37,441 bases of DNA from Didymodactylos carnosus (taxonomy: Eukaryota > Rotifera > Eurotatoria > Philodinida > Philodinidae), in NCBI GenBank assembly GCA_905250885.1, contig CAJNOQ010001011.1, positions 1 through 37,441 of the forward strand. The letters are read 5' to 3'. The notes beneath the pieces are model-generated. The model was not told the origin of the DNA. It was given only the letters and a program-made list of their open reading frames with translations, and did not search any database. The first letter of the stretch is position 1; the number at the start of each line of letters is the position of its first letter. Below are positions 1-11,470 of this stretch, piece after piece. Position numbers and translations under genes: made by a program.

Positions 1-740
1 CTCGATATATTGTATATGTGAGAAGTAGATTACAGTTTAAATTGGGTTTCGCTAACCCGGATAGTTGCAAAGAGTTTTACATCTTTTAAACTAACTCTTT
101 TATAAATTCTCCTCGACCATTCTGGCAAGCTGAAAACTCAATAATTGTACATACACGGTGTTGATTTAGTAATGATTTCTAAAAAATCTATCTTAAAAAA
201 TTAGATCAAAAACCCTTATTTTATGCGATTTTATTTTAAATAGAAAGATTAGAATTTTTAAGTGATCAAAAGCAAAATGGAACATTTGGGACAAAGGAAA
301 GGATATATTTTTTTCTCAACTTCTCAACACTGACGATGTCAGAGTCGGTATTTTTAAAAACTGAGCACTGTCAACGGCTATCAAGTCTCTTGGCAAGAGT
401 GCATTAGTCAAAAACGTATTTGACTGTATATATAAGAAACAATTTTATAGTCAATGGTCACAGTTTTGACAGGTAACGGATCCTTTATGATATTTCAGTA
501 ACGGTTTAGGTAAACAAACTCAGACTTTAACTACTATCAGTAATCTTGTAGGCAGAATTTATGACCAGAATGAAAAAATATCGAAGTCGAACTGTTTAAA
601 AGTCATACACTTATACTCAATTCATAATGTAAGTACTTGAAGAGATCTTTAGGTAATAAATTAATTTGTGATTAAAAAATATCCTCTTCATCGTCATGAG
701 CGATGAGTGAGCTGATAAGAGTTTTTCATTACACATGAAC
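1..740. other. AT-rich intergenic stretch, no gene seen
   Basis: I see no open frame of convincing length, no splice-bounded exon and no strong repeat in this stretch. It ends at the 8-bp target duplication of the first hAT-like MITE. It could hold the promoter or early exons of the BarH gene further right, but nothing in the sequence shows this. Confidence 0.5.
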
Positions 741-904
741 CAGGGGCGTTCCCCACCTGAATATATGAGGCATTTTGTACCACCTCGAAGGTTCGATCTC
801 TCAGTGTACCACCTAAAAAATTAATTTATACAGCAAAAAAGCGTACCACCTTACGTTTGTCTGAGGCAATGCGCCTCAAATGTTCCACAGGATAGACGCC
901 CTTG
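741..904. mobile_element. hAT-like MITE, copy 1 (164 bp)
   Basis: The element begins CAGGGGCG and ends CGCCCTTG, so the termini are imperfect inverted repeats. It is flanked on both sides by the perfect 8-bp duplication ACATGAAC (733-740 and 905-912). An 8-bp duplication with CAGGGG-type termini is typical of hAT-superfamily non-autonomous elements. It has no coding capacity. A second copy in the opposite orientation lies at 2034-2200 and matches over nearly its whole length. Confidence 0.9.
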
Positions 905-992
905 ACATGAACAAATAAAGTTTTATACCAGCAAAAAAATTGTTTTCATTATAAAAAGATAGTCCAACTATGAATTAACTTTTTACTTTTTA

Positions 993-1583
993 CTGACGAG
1001 GAAAGGTCCCCAAGTGTGCAATCGCTTTTTGCTTGAACTCTAATAGACAATAGGTAATCGACTGCGCTAAACCCGAATTTGACATCGGTTTGTGCTGCTA
1101 GACCTCCAGAGACCATGTTTTCAGAAACTCTAAAAAATAACCAAAATCTTTCTCAATGAGACATGATTGTAGACCGCAAATTTCTAATGCGATATCTTCC
1201 AGTTCTACACGATCTTTCTCTGCAAAGTTATAGAATTTATACGAAAAGCCCTAAATGTTCATTGTCAGCTCAAAGCTACACAAATAAGAAAAAATTAATT
1301 TACGGCTTTTCGTGTAAATTCTATAACTTTGCAGAGAAAGATCGTGTAGAGCTGGAAGATATCGCATTTTAATCAGAAATTTGCGGTCTACAATCATGCC
1401 TCATTAAGAAAGATTTTGGTTATTTTTTAGAGTTTCTGAAAACATGGTTTTCCAGAAATCCGGTCGCTGGAGGCCTGGCAGTACAAACCGATGTCAGATT
1501 CGGGTTTAGCGCAGTCGATTACCTATTGTCTACTAGAGTTCAAGCAAAAAGCGATTGCGCACTTGGGGACCTTTCCTCGTGAG
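993..1583. mobile_element. Long foldback element (about 590 bp)
   Basis: The left arm (996-1250) is the reverse complement of the right arm (1304-1580) apart from scattered mismatches and two small insertions in the right arm, of about 6 and 16 bases. The arms are separated by a 53-bp centre. The frame at 1163-1372 lies inside the palindrome and is not a gene. No target duplication could be identified. It is most simply a foldback or long-TIR non-autonomous DNA transposon lying between two inverted hAT MITEs. Confidence 0.85.
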
Positions 1584-2033
1584 GTCAACACAGCCACTAG
1601 CACTTCGCATGGAGAACAAAATCTGAACTTTTTTTAGGAAAAAGCTACTAATACTTCCACTTAGAAGTGGACGCTGACCAGTGATCGACGACAGCTGAAT
1701 AATTATTTTCGGCTATCGTTGACGGTGGCTGAAACCTTTTTTAAGATTTTTCATCAGTTTGGTGATGGGCTAAGACACTCGACGCTTTCTCTTTCGGCGG
1801 CTTATCGACCGCTATGTCTATTTCCACCGAAATACTCGTACTCCGAAAGCTCACTACTGATCCATCTCTATTTACTAAAATCTGGACTCTATTTCTACAA
1901 TAGAAACGAAAAGTCTTTGAGGTATTTGTCTTCTTGCTGAGATTTAAATAATCAAAACTGATTGCACCTGTATTATTTCCACGGCGAATATGGGTGTTTC
2001 GCCTCACTCTTGTCTTTCTACTTTTGTCCTATT
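1584..2033. other. Unassigned sequence between repeats
   Basis: Short frames exist on both strands, but none has recognisable similarity or clear splice borders. It may be part of the long intron or upstream region of the BarH gene. I see nothing else supportable here. Confidence 0.35.
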
Positions 2034-2200
2034 CAGGGGCGCCTATCCTGTGGGACATTTGAGGCGCAATGCCTCAAACAAATGTAAGGTGATACGCTTT
2101 TTTGCTGTAGAAATTAATTTTGCAGGTGGTACACTGAGAGATCGAACCTTCGAGGTGGTACAAAATGCCTCACATATTCAGGTGGGGATAGACGCCCCTG
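2034..2200. mobile_element. hAT-like MITE, copy 2 (167 bp, inverted relative to copy 1)
   Basis: The termini are CAGGGGCG and CGCCCCTG, with the perfect 8-bp target duplication GTCCTATT at 2026-2033 and 2201-2208. Read as reverse complement it matches the copy at 741-904 along its length. The two copies have different target duplications, so they are independent insertions of one family and not halves of one larger element. Confidence 0.92.
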
Positions 2201-2208
2201 GTCCTATT

Positions 2209-3259
<1,051 letters not shown>

Positions 3260-3350
3260 TGTTTTATACTTTCTTGTACATTATTTTTAAATTAACGTTT
3301 TTCTTTAATTATCATATAAATTTATAATCAAGTTGTTATAAAATTTCGAC

Positions 3351-6300
3351 CTAGACTCCTTCATTTTTCATCCTTCCCTGTTTCTTATCAACATTAGTAT
3401 TAGCAGGATCGTACGGCGAATAGTAAGTATAAGCATTATTCGGATAATACGGTGCGTATTGTATGCTGTAGAATGGTAACGAATTGTAAGATGATGGATA
3501 TATTGCTGGCATTAGTGGATATTGCGGACCGAGTTGTTCAGAAGCGGCTGTCATAGCTGTATTAGCTATATCTTGACCTACAAGTTTAAACAAAATGGAA
3601 TATACGAGATACTTTTCGTGTTACTGATAACTAAAAAAAATTAACCCGCAGTTTTAGATTCTTCATTAACTCTTTTTTGTGGACGTTGTTCGGGTTGTCT
3701 TTCTATGAATTCTGATGTTGTGACAGAGTTTGGCTCACGTTCTTGTACAAACCGGGATGTTGTTAGGATATGTTCGCCTGGAGTTTTTTTAATCATATTC
3801 ACTTCATTTTTCGTGCCAACAACCTGTTCGGATGGTGGATATGAATCAGATAAGGTACCAAGTGGATCCTGAGCAATTGTTTTTTCTACTTTTTGAATTC
3901 CTTCTCCATTTGGAATATCAAAATGTCGCACAGTTTCTTCAACACGATTTACGGCTAAAAGCAAATTTAACTTACAAATTACTATCTGTAACTCCTGACA
4001 GTAATAATTACTCTGGAGTTGAGAACCACTATTTATCTGTTGGCTATTAGTAGATTTCAAAACTAAATGAAGGCGGAAACTTCTCGCTAGTTTGTTTGAC
4101 AACATTTATTTAAGATTACTACTGACAATCTTTTGTATTGACATCATTGGGACTGATAATTGTTGATTCTAATATTGGTGGTAACAACATTGGAGGCGGC
4201 ATCATTGGCTGCGATTGTAATATCTTGTCCATTTGAACTGACGGTACAAAACCTGCTTGTCGACGTTTACGACGACGAGAGAAAGCTAAACTAATAAACT
4301 TGACACAAATTTTGAACTTTAAAATTAATAATAGCTTGTCTTCAAATTTGAAGACAAGCTATTATAGCATTTATTCCTTCCTTTACGATAGCTGAGCGAA
4401 ATACTTGTAAAATGCCTACAGAGAGTCATACTTTTCCAGCAACAAGAGACTATATGGACTAGTTCACTCTTCTAAATGAGAATGGGCAAATGTATGAAGT
4501 AATAAAAAGTCTATCTTAGAAAAAGCATTGAATTCATTCATTTCAATTGTATAAAGTTTTCTTCTCCCTGTGATAAGCAAAAAAAGCGTTTTAGATATAC
4601 ACCCAAATCCCTTTTTATGGCATTGTCTTCGAAAGACAGTAATAATGACTTTCATTCGAACAAAAATAATTTTTTTATAAAAATCATATCTGATAAAACA
4701 AATGAAACTTTTCACAATGATATATACATTATGTCGAATGCACTTTAGCCCCACGCTCACATCTAACGTGCGTTAATCAAAAAGTCTATAGTCTCTTTTT
4801 TTATCGTCCATAAATAAAATACATTACGGACGATGCAGGTAAATAACGAGATAATATGTTCAATCATCATCATTACGACGTTTCTTTTGTTGATCTTTGA
4901 GATGTCGTTTGCCAGGACGATAGTAGTCTTTATTTAAACGATTAATTTTGACACCATGTGGTGTTTCTAATAAATGATAAAAACGAATAACTTCACGTCG
5001 ATGATTCCATGGATTTGGTCTCATGAACCATGTTGGCATATTTGCGTAATTGTAGGGTATCCACGTAGTATGGAACGGGGCTAAAGAGCAGTCGCAGCTT
5101 GTCATTTTGAAGTCATTGCCAAAGTTTAGGCTAAAGGAATATATAGCATATACAGACATACAGAGCAGGCATTTTGGAAACGTTTGTCATTTCACTCATT
5201 GGTCATTAAGAAGAACGAGACATATGATATACATTCACTATCCGCGAAGTGTAAAGTAACTGAGCTCACCATGTTAGAAGTCTATTTCGGTTCCAACAAC
5301 TACGATCTTACATCAAACTCTCCTGACGATATTACTCGTATTGAGAGATGTTCGATAATCGTGAATTTTGGCAATTGATGAGTACTATGAGCAAAAATGG
5401 TCGGTTTCGAGAAATGATGATGTCTTTTTTATAATGAAGTATTAATATTTTGGGATTAAAGCCTCGTCACTTTTATTCGAACATCACTCATAGATGTTCT
5501 ACATCTCCTTTTGATCATAAATGTCTACTCTACAAACTGAAATCATCGCAATCAAATTATTCATTTAAAATGAGACGAAATGAGAGGAATTTTAAGATTT
5601 GTTTTTTTAAGTTGTAAGAAAGTGCAGAAAAAAACCCCGGTACAGTAATCTGGATTCTAAAACTGCAGATTTTAGACCAGGTTATGACGTCCGAAGACTT
5701 TTGTCCGATCGATTCAAAAATATTTTGAGATTCAAAGCTGAGAGCACCGCATATATCGCGCGCATTTGTTGAATTGTAGGCTGATGACAATTGGTATAAT
5801 CAGTTAGTCATATCTTGTTTTGACATTCAGTGATATAGATCGCAGAATAAAAAATATCATTAATGATAATTCGAAGGAATTCGCCCTCGTATGAAATAGA
5901 AAATAAATATATAAAGAACAAAAAGTGACCGTTTCTACCGCATTATGATGACTAACGTAGAAAGACTTACTTAATTTTCCTTTTTTTAAAGTTTCTAAAC
6001 CTACTGCAGTTATACTTGACTCCAACAACTTTATAGCTTAAGATTCAGTCACTTATTGGTTCCATTCAACATAAATCGTTATTTAGACTTACAGAATGGA
6101 GAATGTCGTCGAAACGATGTTTCCACTCGTTGCTTGTTATGCACTCCATCTGGATCATCCACATGAGCCGCATAGATAGTTTTTGACTCGTCACTCGGTT
6201 CTGTAATGTAAGAAAACTACAATTTGTTAACATTAGCGTTAATGCTTATAGTCAATGGTGTTTACCATTAGAAAGATCATTTTCGAATTCTCTTCTTCTA

Positions 6301-8578
6301 CGTTGTGCATTTACAATATCGTTAATGGCGTCATTATGTTGATCTTTAAATGCAGCCGTATTTGCTGGCTGTTCATGTTCATGCTGTGTGCCTTCAGATT
6401 TAAAATTTGCTTGTTGCATTTCAGTAGCTAAACTATCTGGTTGTTGATCATGTAATACGATCACTGAATCAGCATCACGACGATGACGATTATTAGAATT
6501 AGCTGAATGTGAACGCATGTCTTCACCTACAACCAACCAATGACAACATCAATAAGAGTGAAATTTGAGCATTACAACTACATTCGATTTCACTCTTACG
6601 TAGTTCTTTTTCGTCATTTTCGTCATCCGATCTTTTCACATCTGATGCTGATTCACCATTATTCGATTTTAAATTACTATTTGAACGACGCTGTTTACTC
6701 ATTGATCGTTTTTTATGTAACATATCGGTAATACTACCCATATCTGTATCATCCATATCACCTGACATATCTTCCATACCGCCGGCTATATTGTCTCCCA
6801 TACTACTCGAAAATCCTTTCGAAACAAACATGTTTAGAGATATTTACTAGACACGAACAAGAGTTGCTTACCACCAGAGCTATGTGGATCACCCTTGTCT
6901 ACATGAACAGAAAGTTGTGTATGTTTCTTATCATTTCTTCCATTAAATCCAAGCGGTTGTAAAACCTGTCCACCACCGTACATCCTAAACAACAAAATAT
7001 TATGTAAGTTACCAGTTAACGTGTACTTGACAATAGATACTCACATGGACGGATCTATCATCCCACCGCCCATCATCCCGCCGCCCATCATCCCACTGCC
7101 CATCATCCCACTACCCATCATCCCACCACCCATCATCCCACCACCCATCATCCCACCACCCATCATCATGGATGGGTCTTCAAAGAAAAATCATGATAGT
7201 CACAAAGTACATTAAGAATAAAAAAATTTATGTTTGCTAATTGAGAAATATGAGAACAGAAATTACAACATGGAATCTATCCTAAGGAAAACTATGTATG
7301 AAGGATATTACAATTATTTCTTTAATTCATTAAATGCTTCAACATTGGCTGAAAAATGATAACGTCGATGAAGAGCTTTGCATAAATTCAGATGAAAAAA
7401 TTTGGTACCTACCCATACCGCCCATCATCATTCCTGGATGCGTTCCCATTCCCATTCCCATCATTGGGTGATAGGGATGAACATCGTGCCCTTGATCCAA
7501 CGATGGATCTTTTTTCTCTGATTGAATAAATACCCGAAAATTTTTTTCAGCACCCTTATTCTGCCAATTGGGCATTGGCATTGGTATTGTAACAGGCACC
7601 ATCATTGTATGAGGATAATACATTGGATAATTATTATAGTTGCTGTCTAAAAAATTGTAAGTAGTAAAATTTTATACATTATTCGCCTCACCAAAATGGA
7701 CTTGCATACTTTTGACTGCATGATGCTAAATTATGAGAAAGATAAAAGCTTGAAAATCAGTGGGTAGTTTGCCTAAACACAAATTTGGCTAACCTGCATA
7801 CTATGTTCCAGGATGTGATCGTGTTCGTTGTTCCAAGAACCCCCTGGTTTTCTGTGCTTGTATGAAAGAGCTACATGTTTTTCTTCTGGTTTAGCATCTG
7901 AATCGTGAAAAGGCAATGGTGGAGGTGGCATCATTCCACCGAACCCCATTCCACCCAATCCCATTCCACCCAATCCCATTCCTCCGCCACCGTACATTGC
8001 CATCATTGACGGATCCATCATTCCCCTAAAGTATTCAAATAGTTCTGTAAATTAATAGCACGATTCCGACTATTTTAGGATAAAAAAAACATGATTAATA
8101 CGCACATTCCATAACCTCCCAGCATTCCTGGATGCATTCCTCCCCTGAAAAAGTCAAATGAGATAACAGAGCTATGGCTAAAAAAGCCTACTGGTTGTTC
8201 TACTCACATCATTCCCATACCTGGATTTATAGGCATTAGTGGAAGATTATCCCACGGATCTACAATTGTAGAAAATTCAGTAGTGAATTCTGTTAAGAAG
8301 TGTAACATGTTTGTGTTTACGTTCAAGAATTCCCTAAATAAGTCAAAAATTTCTCAGTAATTTTCTAACTGTATCTACGGTGTAATAGTTTAACGAAAAA
8401 CTATGCGTTCATAATATAATTTATATACTGCAACTGAAGATATGTCTCTGTAAGCTCCGTCTTCTGATGTTATTGTAATTACGATTAGAAAAAAAATAAT
8501 TTGTATGCTAAAAGTAATACAATTCAATATTGTTGACGTTTGATGAGAGATAAATAATGCAAAATACACCAACACCAT
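3351..8578 (-). CDS. Met/Gly/Pro-rich multi-exon protein, function unknown
   Basis: I do not recognise the family. Exons read on the minus strand, all phase-compatible with GT-AG borders: 8578-8521 (weak, possible signal peptide beginning MVLVYFALFISHQTS), 8259-8208, 8144-8106, 8025-7794, 7725-7692, 7646-7413, 7177-7045, 6984-6872, 6815-6600, 6526-6266, 6200-6093, 6036-5971, 5080-4877, 4285-4127, 3954-3646, 3577-3351. The full chain gives about 814 residues. The N-terminal half repeats HPGM, MMDPSMM and GGMG blocks, each followed by a segment with a Lys/His-rich strand (EKHVALSY, EKNFRVFI, KKHTQLSV). The middle is polar and acidic with basic clusters (RHRR, RRRR, RRRKRR) that could be proprotein-processing or nuclear-localisation sites. 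The C-terminus is Tyr/Pro/Asn-rich. Most introns are 45-80 bp; those at 5081-5970 and 4286-4876 are longer and less certain. Stops at 7314, 4860 and 4119 could be alternative ends, or the chain may be more than one gene. Confidence 0.6.
4328..4365. repeat. 38-bp perfect palindrome
   Basis: The reverse complement is identical over 38 bases with no spacer, with its centre at AAATTT. It lies within a putative intron of the Met/Gly-rich gene. It may be a MITE relic or a cruciform-prone site. Confidence 0.85.
7045..7177 (-). repeat. Coding minisatellite (GGGMM units) in the Met/Gly-rich gene
   Basis: This exon carries about seven 15-bp units, each encoding Gly-Gly-Gly-Met-Met or the Gly-Ser-Gly variant, bounded by DPSMM at its start and DPSM at its end. 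The antisense frame (poly Ile-Pro-Pro on the + strand) is only a shadow. Unit number is likely to vary between individuals. Confidence 0.8.
7314..7348 (-). other. Possible alternative terminal exon of the Met/Gly-rich gene
   Basis: Inside the 235-bp intron 7178-7412 there is a good acceptor (ATTTTTCAG) followed by a short frame reading ANVEAFNELKK and then TAA. It is in phase with the donor at 7412. Using it would end the protein right after the second Met/Gly block. Transcript data would decide. Confidence 0.35.
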
Positions 8579-8579
8579 T

Positions 8580-9532
8580 TCACTAAAATGCTAATTACAG
8601 ATTTCTACGAAAAATAATATAAAAAATCTTGCTCAAACAAGTTTTCTAATCAGATAGTCACACTTTTCAAGCTGAAATCGTTAAAGAAAGTATTTAAATA
8701 ACGATAGAATTCTAGTGAACTGATGATTATTTATAATTAACAAAGTATAATCGGATCATAATAATTTTTGTTTCAACTGTCAAGGATCATGATAAAACAC
8801 TCGAGCAAAAAATTAGCCCAAAATCATTAATGTGATACGTTCGAAAAAATTTTTTACTTTATCTTACAGCATTGTAAATAAAAATGTTTTAGAACCTGAA
8901 TTTAGGTACGTTCAGCTACATAATAAATATAAGTAAGTATTTTCAAACTAACGAATTTTACTAGAAAATGTGTTCAATATAAAGAGTACGCTCACTGAGG
9001 TAAAATGTTCTTTAATCTGTACTGCATCTATCCTAAAAGCATAAAATAGTGCGACCGTTTTCGAACTTTAGTACAGACTCCAAACCCTGGTACTTGGATT
9101 AAAATAATTTTTCTCAATCCAAAACATTTTTAATTAGAAAACAACAACAAGGTGATATTGAGAATTAGTGCAATAAATTGTACCGAATTAGGTAGTTCTC
9201 AAATATTTTCTGCGATATTTTCTCCTGACCAAAAAAATTTCATCTGAAGTTCTTCTGACGCATTTTTTAACAGAAACTAAAAGTTTTCAGACTAACTTTT
9301 TCATGCGAAGGAATATTATTTTGAGATACAGAGAGTCTTTTTTCCTCACTTTATTCCTCAATATGCTTTCCTATCCATGTGTTTTGTTAACTCACATAGA
9401 TTTCTTACGGACAAAAAATGTTTTTTTGTTAAATGTCTGAAACATGGGAACTCTGCTGAAATAAGTAAGATGTCAGCAATTCAAAAGTTCAGTGAGAGTT
9501 TCCTTTTTCGTTTTTCTGCCATAATTGGACAA
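8580..9532. other. AT-rich intergenic region
   Basis: No convincing exon or repeat is visible. The stretch lies upstream of the minus-strand Met/Gly-rich gene and so may hold its promoter. The frame at 9377-9577 is short, has no recognisable similarity and runs into the foldback element. Confidence 0.45.
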
Positions 9533-9986
9533 AACTCGTCGAGATGCCTAGAAAAAAAGTCAATTTTAGTTATTTAAAAGGCATTCTTCAATGAAACAAA
9601 TTTTAAAATATTGATTTTTTGAAAAGAGCCAGAAATGAGTGAAATTTTGAAAAATAAGAAAACTTTTGATGTTTATTCTATTTTTAAAATTCTAAATAAT
9701 TTTATTTCTGATTCTGAAAAAATTATCGTCAAAAACTGCGTTGAATGGAACGTGTTTCGGAATTTTAGACCGAGATTTTTTGGTAAAAGGTCACAGTTAT
9801 CCAAAGATTCGGAAAAAATTATTTAAAATTTTAAAGAAGAATAAACATGGAAATTTTTCTTATTTTTCAAAATTTCACTCATTTTTGGCTCTTTTCAAAA
9901 ACAAAATCAATATTTTAAAATTTGTTTCATTGAAAATACCTTTTAAACAACTAAAGTTGGCTTTTTCCTAGGCACCTCGACGAGTT
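9533..9986. mobile_element. Foldback element (about 454 bp)
   Basis: The left arm (9533 to about 9721) is the imperfect reverse complement of the right arm (about 9803 to 9986), with AACTCGTCGAG at the left outer end and CTCGACGAGTT at the right. Mismatches and small indels are spread along the arms, so this copy is older than the one at 15709-15993. The short frames at 9635-9826 and 9741-9971 are by-products of the AT-rich palindrome. No target duplication was found. Confidence 0.75.
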
Positions 9987-10087
9987 CTATTCAACTATGA
10001 TAAAAAAAATGAAAAAAACTTTCATTGAACTTTTGATTTATTGACGTCTTACCATATGGATACTACAGATTTTTAATGCCACAAATT

Positions 10088-10480
10088 TTAACAATACGTA
10101 CGTGGATTTACTTTTGTTGCTTCGTAATGACGTAGTTTATGTGTCATTTGTGAATCATCATTTTGACGTCCAACAGAAAAATAGACACGTTTTTCAGTTG
10201 GTGGACCCGGTGATGCAGAAAAACCAGGTGGTAGAAACGCATGATTTCCTGGCAGTGATGGATCACTTTCACGTCTAAATTGTGACAAATGATCCACTGC
10301 GGATGACGGGGTTGCTTGTTGATTTAAATCCAACTGTTGAGGTTGTTGAGATGTTGCTGAGGCTGATTCCGACGATGATGCTTGTTGATTATCAGCTGAT
10401 ATTGGACCACAAACGACACAGCTAAATGTTAAACATGCCAGACAGAGGACAGTAGAATGAAATGTCCATAGCAATTTCAT
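10088..10480 (-). CDS. Small secreted precursor, candidate amidated neuropeptide
   Basis: The frame is 130 residues. It starts at an ATG followed by a clear signal peptide (hydrophobic residues about 4-22, likely cleavage after CVVCG at about 25). A Ser/Gln/Ala-rich spacer follows, then a Pro-rich part with the dibasic site EKR and the segment VYFSVGR. In animal neuropeptide precursors, a peptide placed after KR and ending in Gly before a basic residue is commonly released and C-terminally amidated, here predicting VYFSV-amide. An earlier RR at LSQFRRES is a second possible cut. Only one Cys, at the very end, lies outside the signal peptide. A donor-like GTACGT sits near the 3' end, so the last few residues may differ by splicing. 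The family is not recognised; a cuticular or other secreted protein is the alternative. The stretch upstream is an (ATT)-rich run. Confidence 0.65.
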   Translation of the reverse strand: MKLLWTFHSTVLCLACLTFSCVVCGPISADNQQASSSESASATSQQPQQLDLNQQATPSSAVDHLSQFRRESDPSLPGNHAFLPPGFSASPGPPTEKRVYFSVGRQNDDSQMTHKLRHYEATKVNPRTYC

Positions 10481-10533
10481 TATGTCGTTATTTATTATTA
10501 ATATAATAATAATAATAAAATTATCGTGTTGAT

Positions 10534-11050
10534 TATTTTATAGCTTCTAACATACGAAAAATGAATTTGATGATTTTGTTATTATGGAATAAAAAAGATT
10601 TATATAGAAAAAGTTTTCTATATGTATCTCTGTACACATAACGACTCTCTGTAATTCTATGGTTGCATAGTACAAGAAACATAATTATATTAGCGAAACA
10701 TATTACTGAATACGAGCACAGCAACTGAAATGAAACATTTTCTATGATTTTCTTTTGTGGTCTCTAAATATTTGAAAGTTTGAAAAAAATGTCTTCAAAA
10801 AAGTTTATAAGTTAATGATTTTCAGTTTTTAATTAAGCAGAACAGTATACGCATATATCTCGCAAGAATGCTCTTATTTCAGATAAAAAGTTATCTAAAC
10901 ATCATTTTGCAGGTAATATAAATACGCAGGGATATACAACAACATCATTGCTAAGATGTTCAAATGATAGAAAAAGAGAGTTTACACTTATGTAGAGCGA
11001 ACTATTTAACTATTATGCTATTTTACATTAATGATGAGTTCTACTATAGA
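10534..11050. other. AT-rich intergenic region
   Basis: No exon with credible borders is visible. It is upstream of the minus-strand peptide precursor and probably includes its promoter, though no specific element can be named. Confidence 0.4.
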
Positions 11051-11470
11051 ATTCATTGAGTTATATTTAAGACTAGGTATACGGCCCAGTTTCTTTCGAC
11101 TGTTTTTTGTGGCATCCAGGAAAGGTGTTATAACGCGGTTATTAAGAATTGCTCAGATTTGCGAAATGTATGATTTTGTAGACAATTGTTTGTTCTATGT
11201 TTGTTGTATGGAAGATAAAATCAAAGGTTAAAAGAGAGAATCATTTTTAACGAATTACTGAAGCGGCACGAATAGTTATGGCATTTAAGGATGCTCACAT
11301 TTCTGTTACAATTAACTTTAAACTTTTCGTGTTTCAACAAATACATAGAATATGTTTACAAAACGAGACGTTCCGCAAGTTTGAGCGATTCTTAATAACC
11401 GCATTACAGCGATTTTCTTGGATGACCTAACACTAGTTATATAACTGGTGCATACCTATTTAAGATTAGA
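11051..11470. mobile_element. Degenerate foldback element
   Basis: Sequence at 11135-11163 matches the reverse complement of 11374-11402 at 26 of 29 positions, and weaker inverted similarity extends outward on both sides to roughly 11060 and 11465. The arms are much more diverged than in the other foldbacks. The frame at 11031-11231 falls in the left arm and is not a supported gene. Confidence 0.55.

Noticed and set aside
1163..1372. 69-residue frame
   Set aside because: It spans the centre of a 590-bp palindrome, and its two halves are reverse complements of each other.
3641..4105. Independent start at the ATG at 4105 for the exon ending at 3646
   Set aside because: The exon has a good acceptor at 3955 and joins in phase to 4285-4127; the extra N-terminal residues of the longer frame come from putative intron. 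It remains a fallback if the long gene chain is wrong.
5557..6028. Longer minus-strand frames in the Met/Gly-rich gene region
   Set aside because: Only the splice-bounded part 5971-6036 fits in phase; the rest reads as AT-rich intron without protein-like composition.
7021..7215. Frame on the + strand rich in Ile-Pro-Pro
   Set aside because: It is the antisense shadow of the Gly/Met minisatellite exon, which has proper splice borders and continues in phase with neighbouring exons on the minus strand.
9635..9971. Two overlapping + strand frames rich in Phe, Lys and Ile
   Set aside because: They lie inside an AT-rich foldback and show no domain or splice signals.
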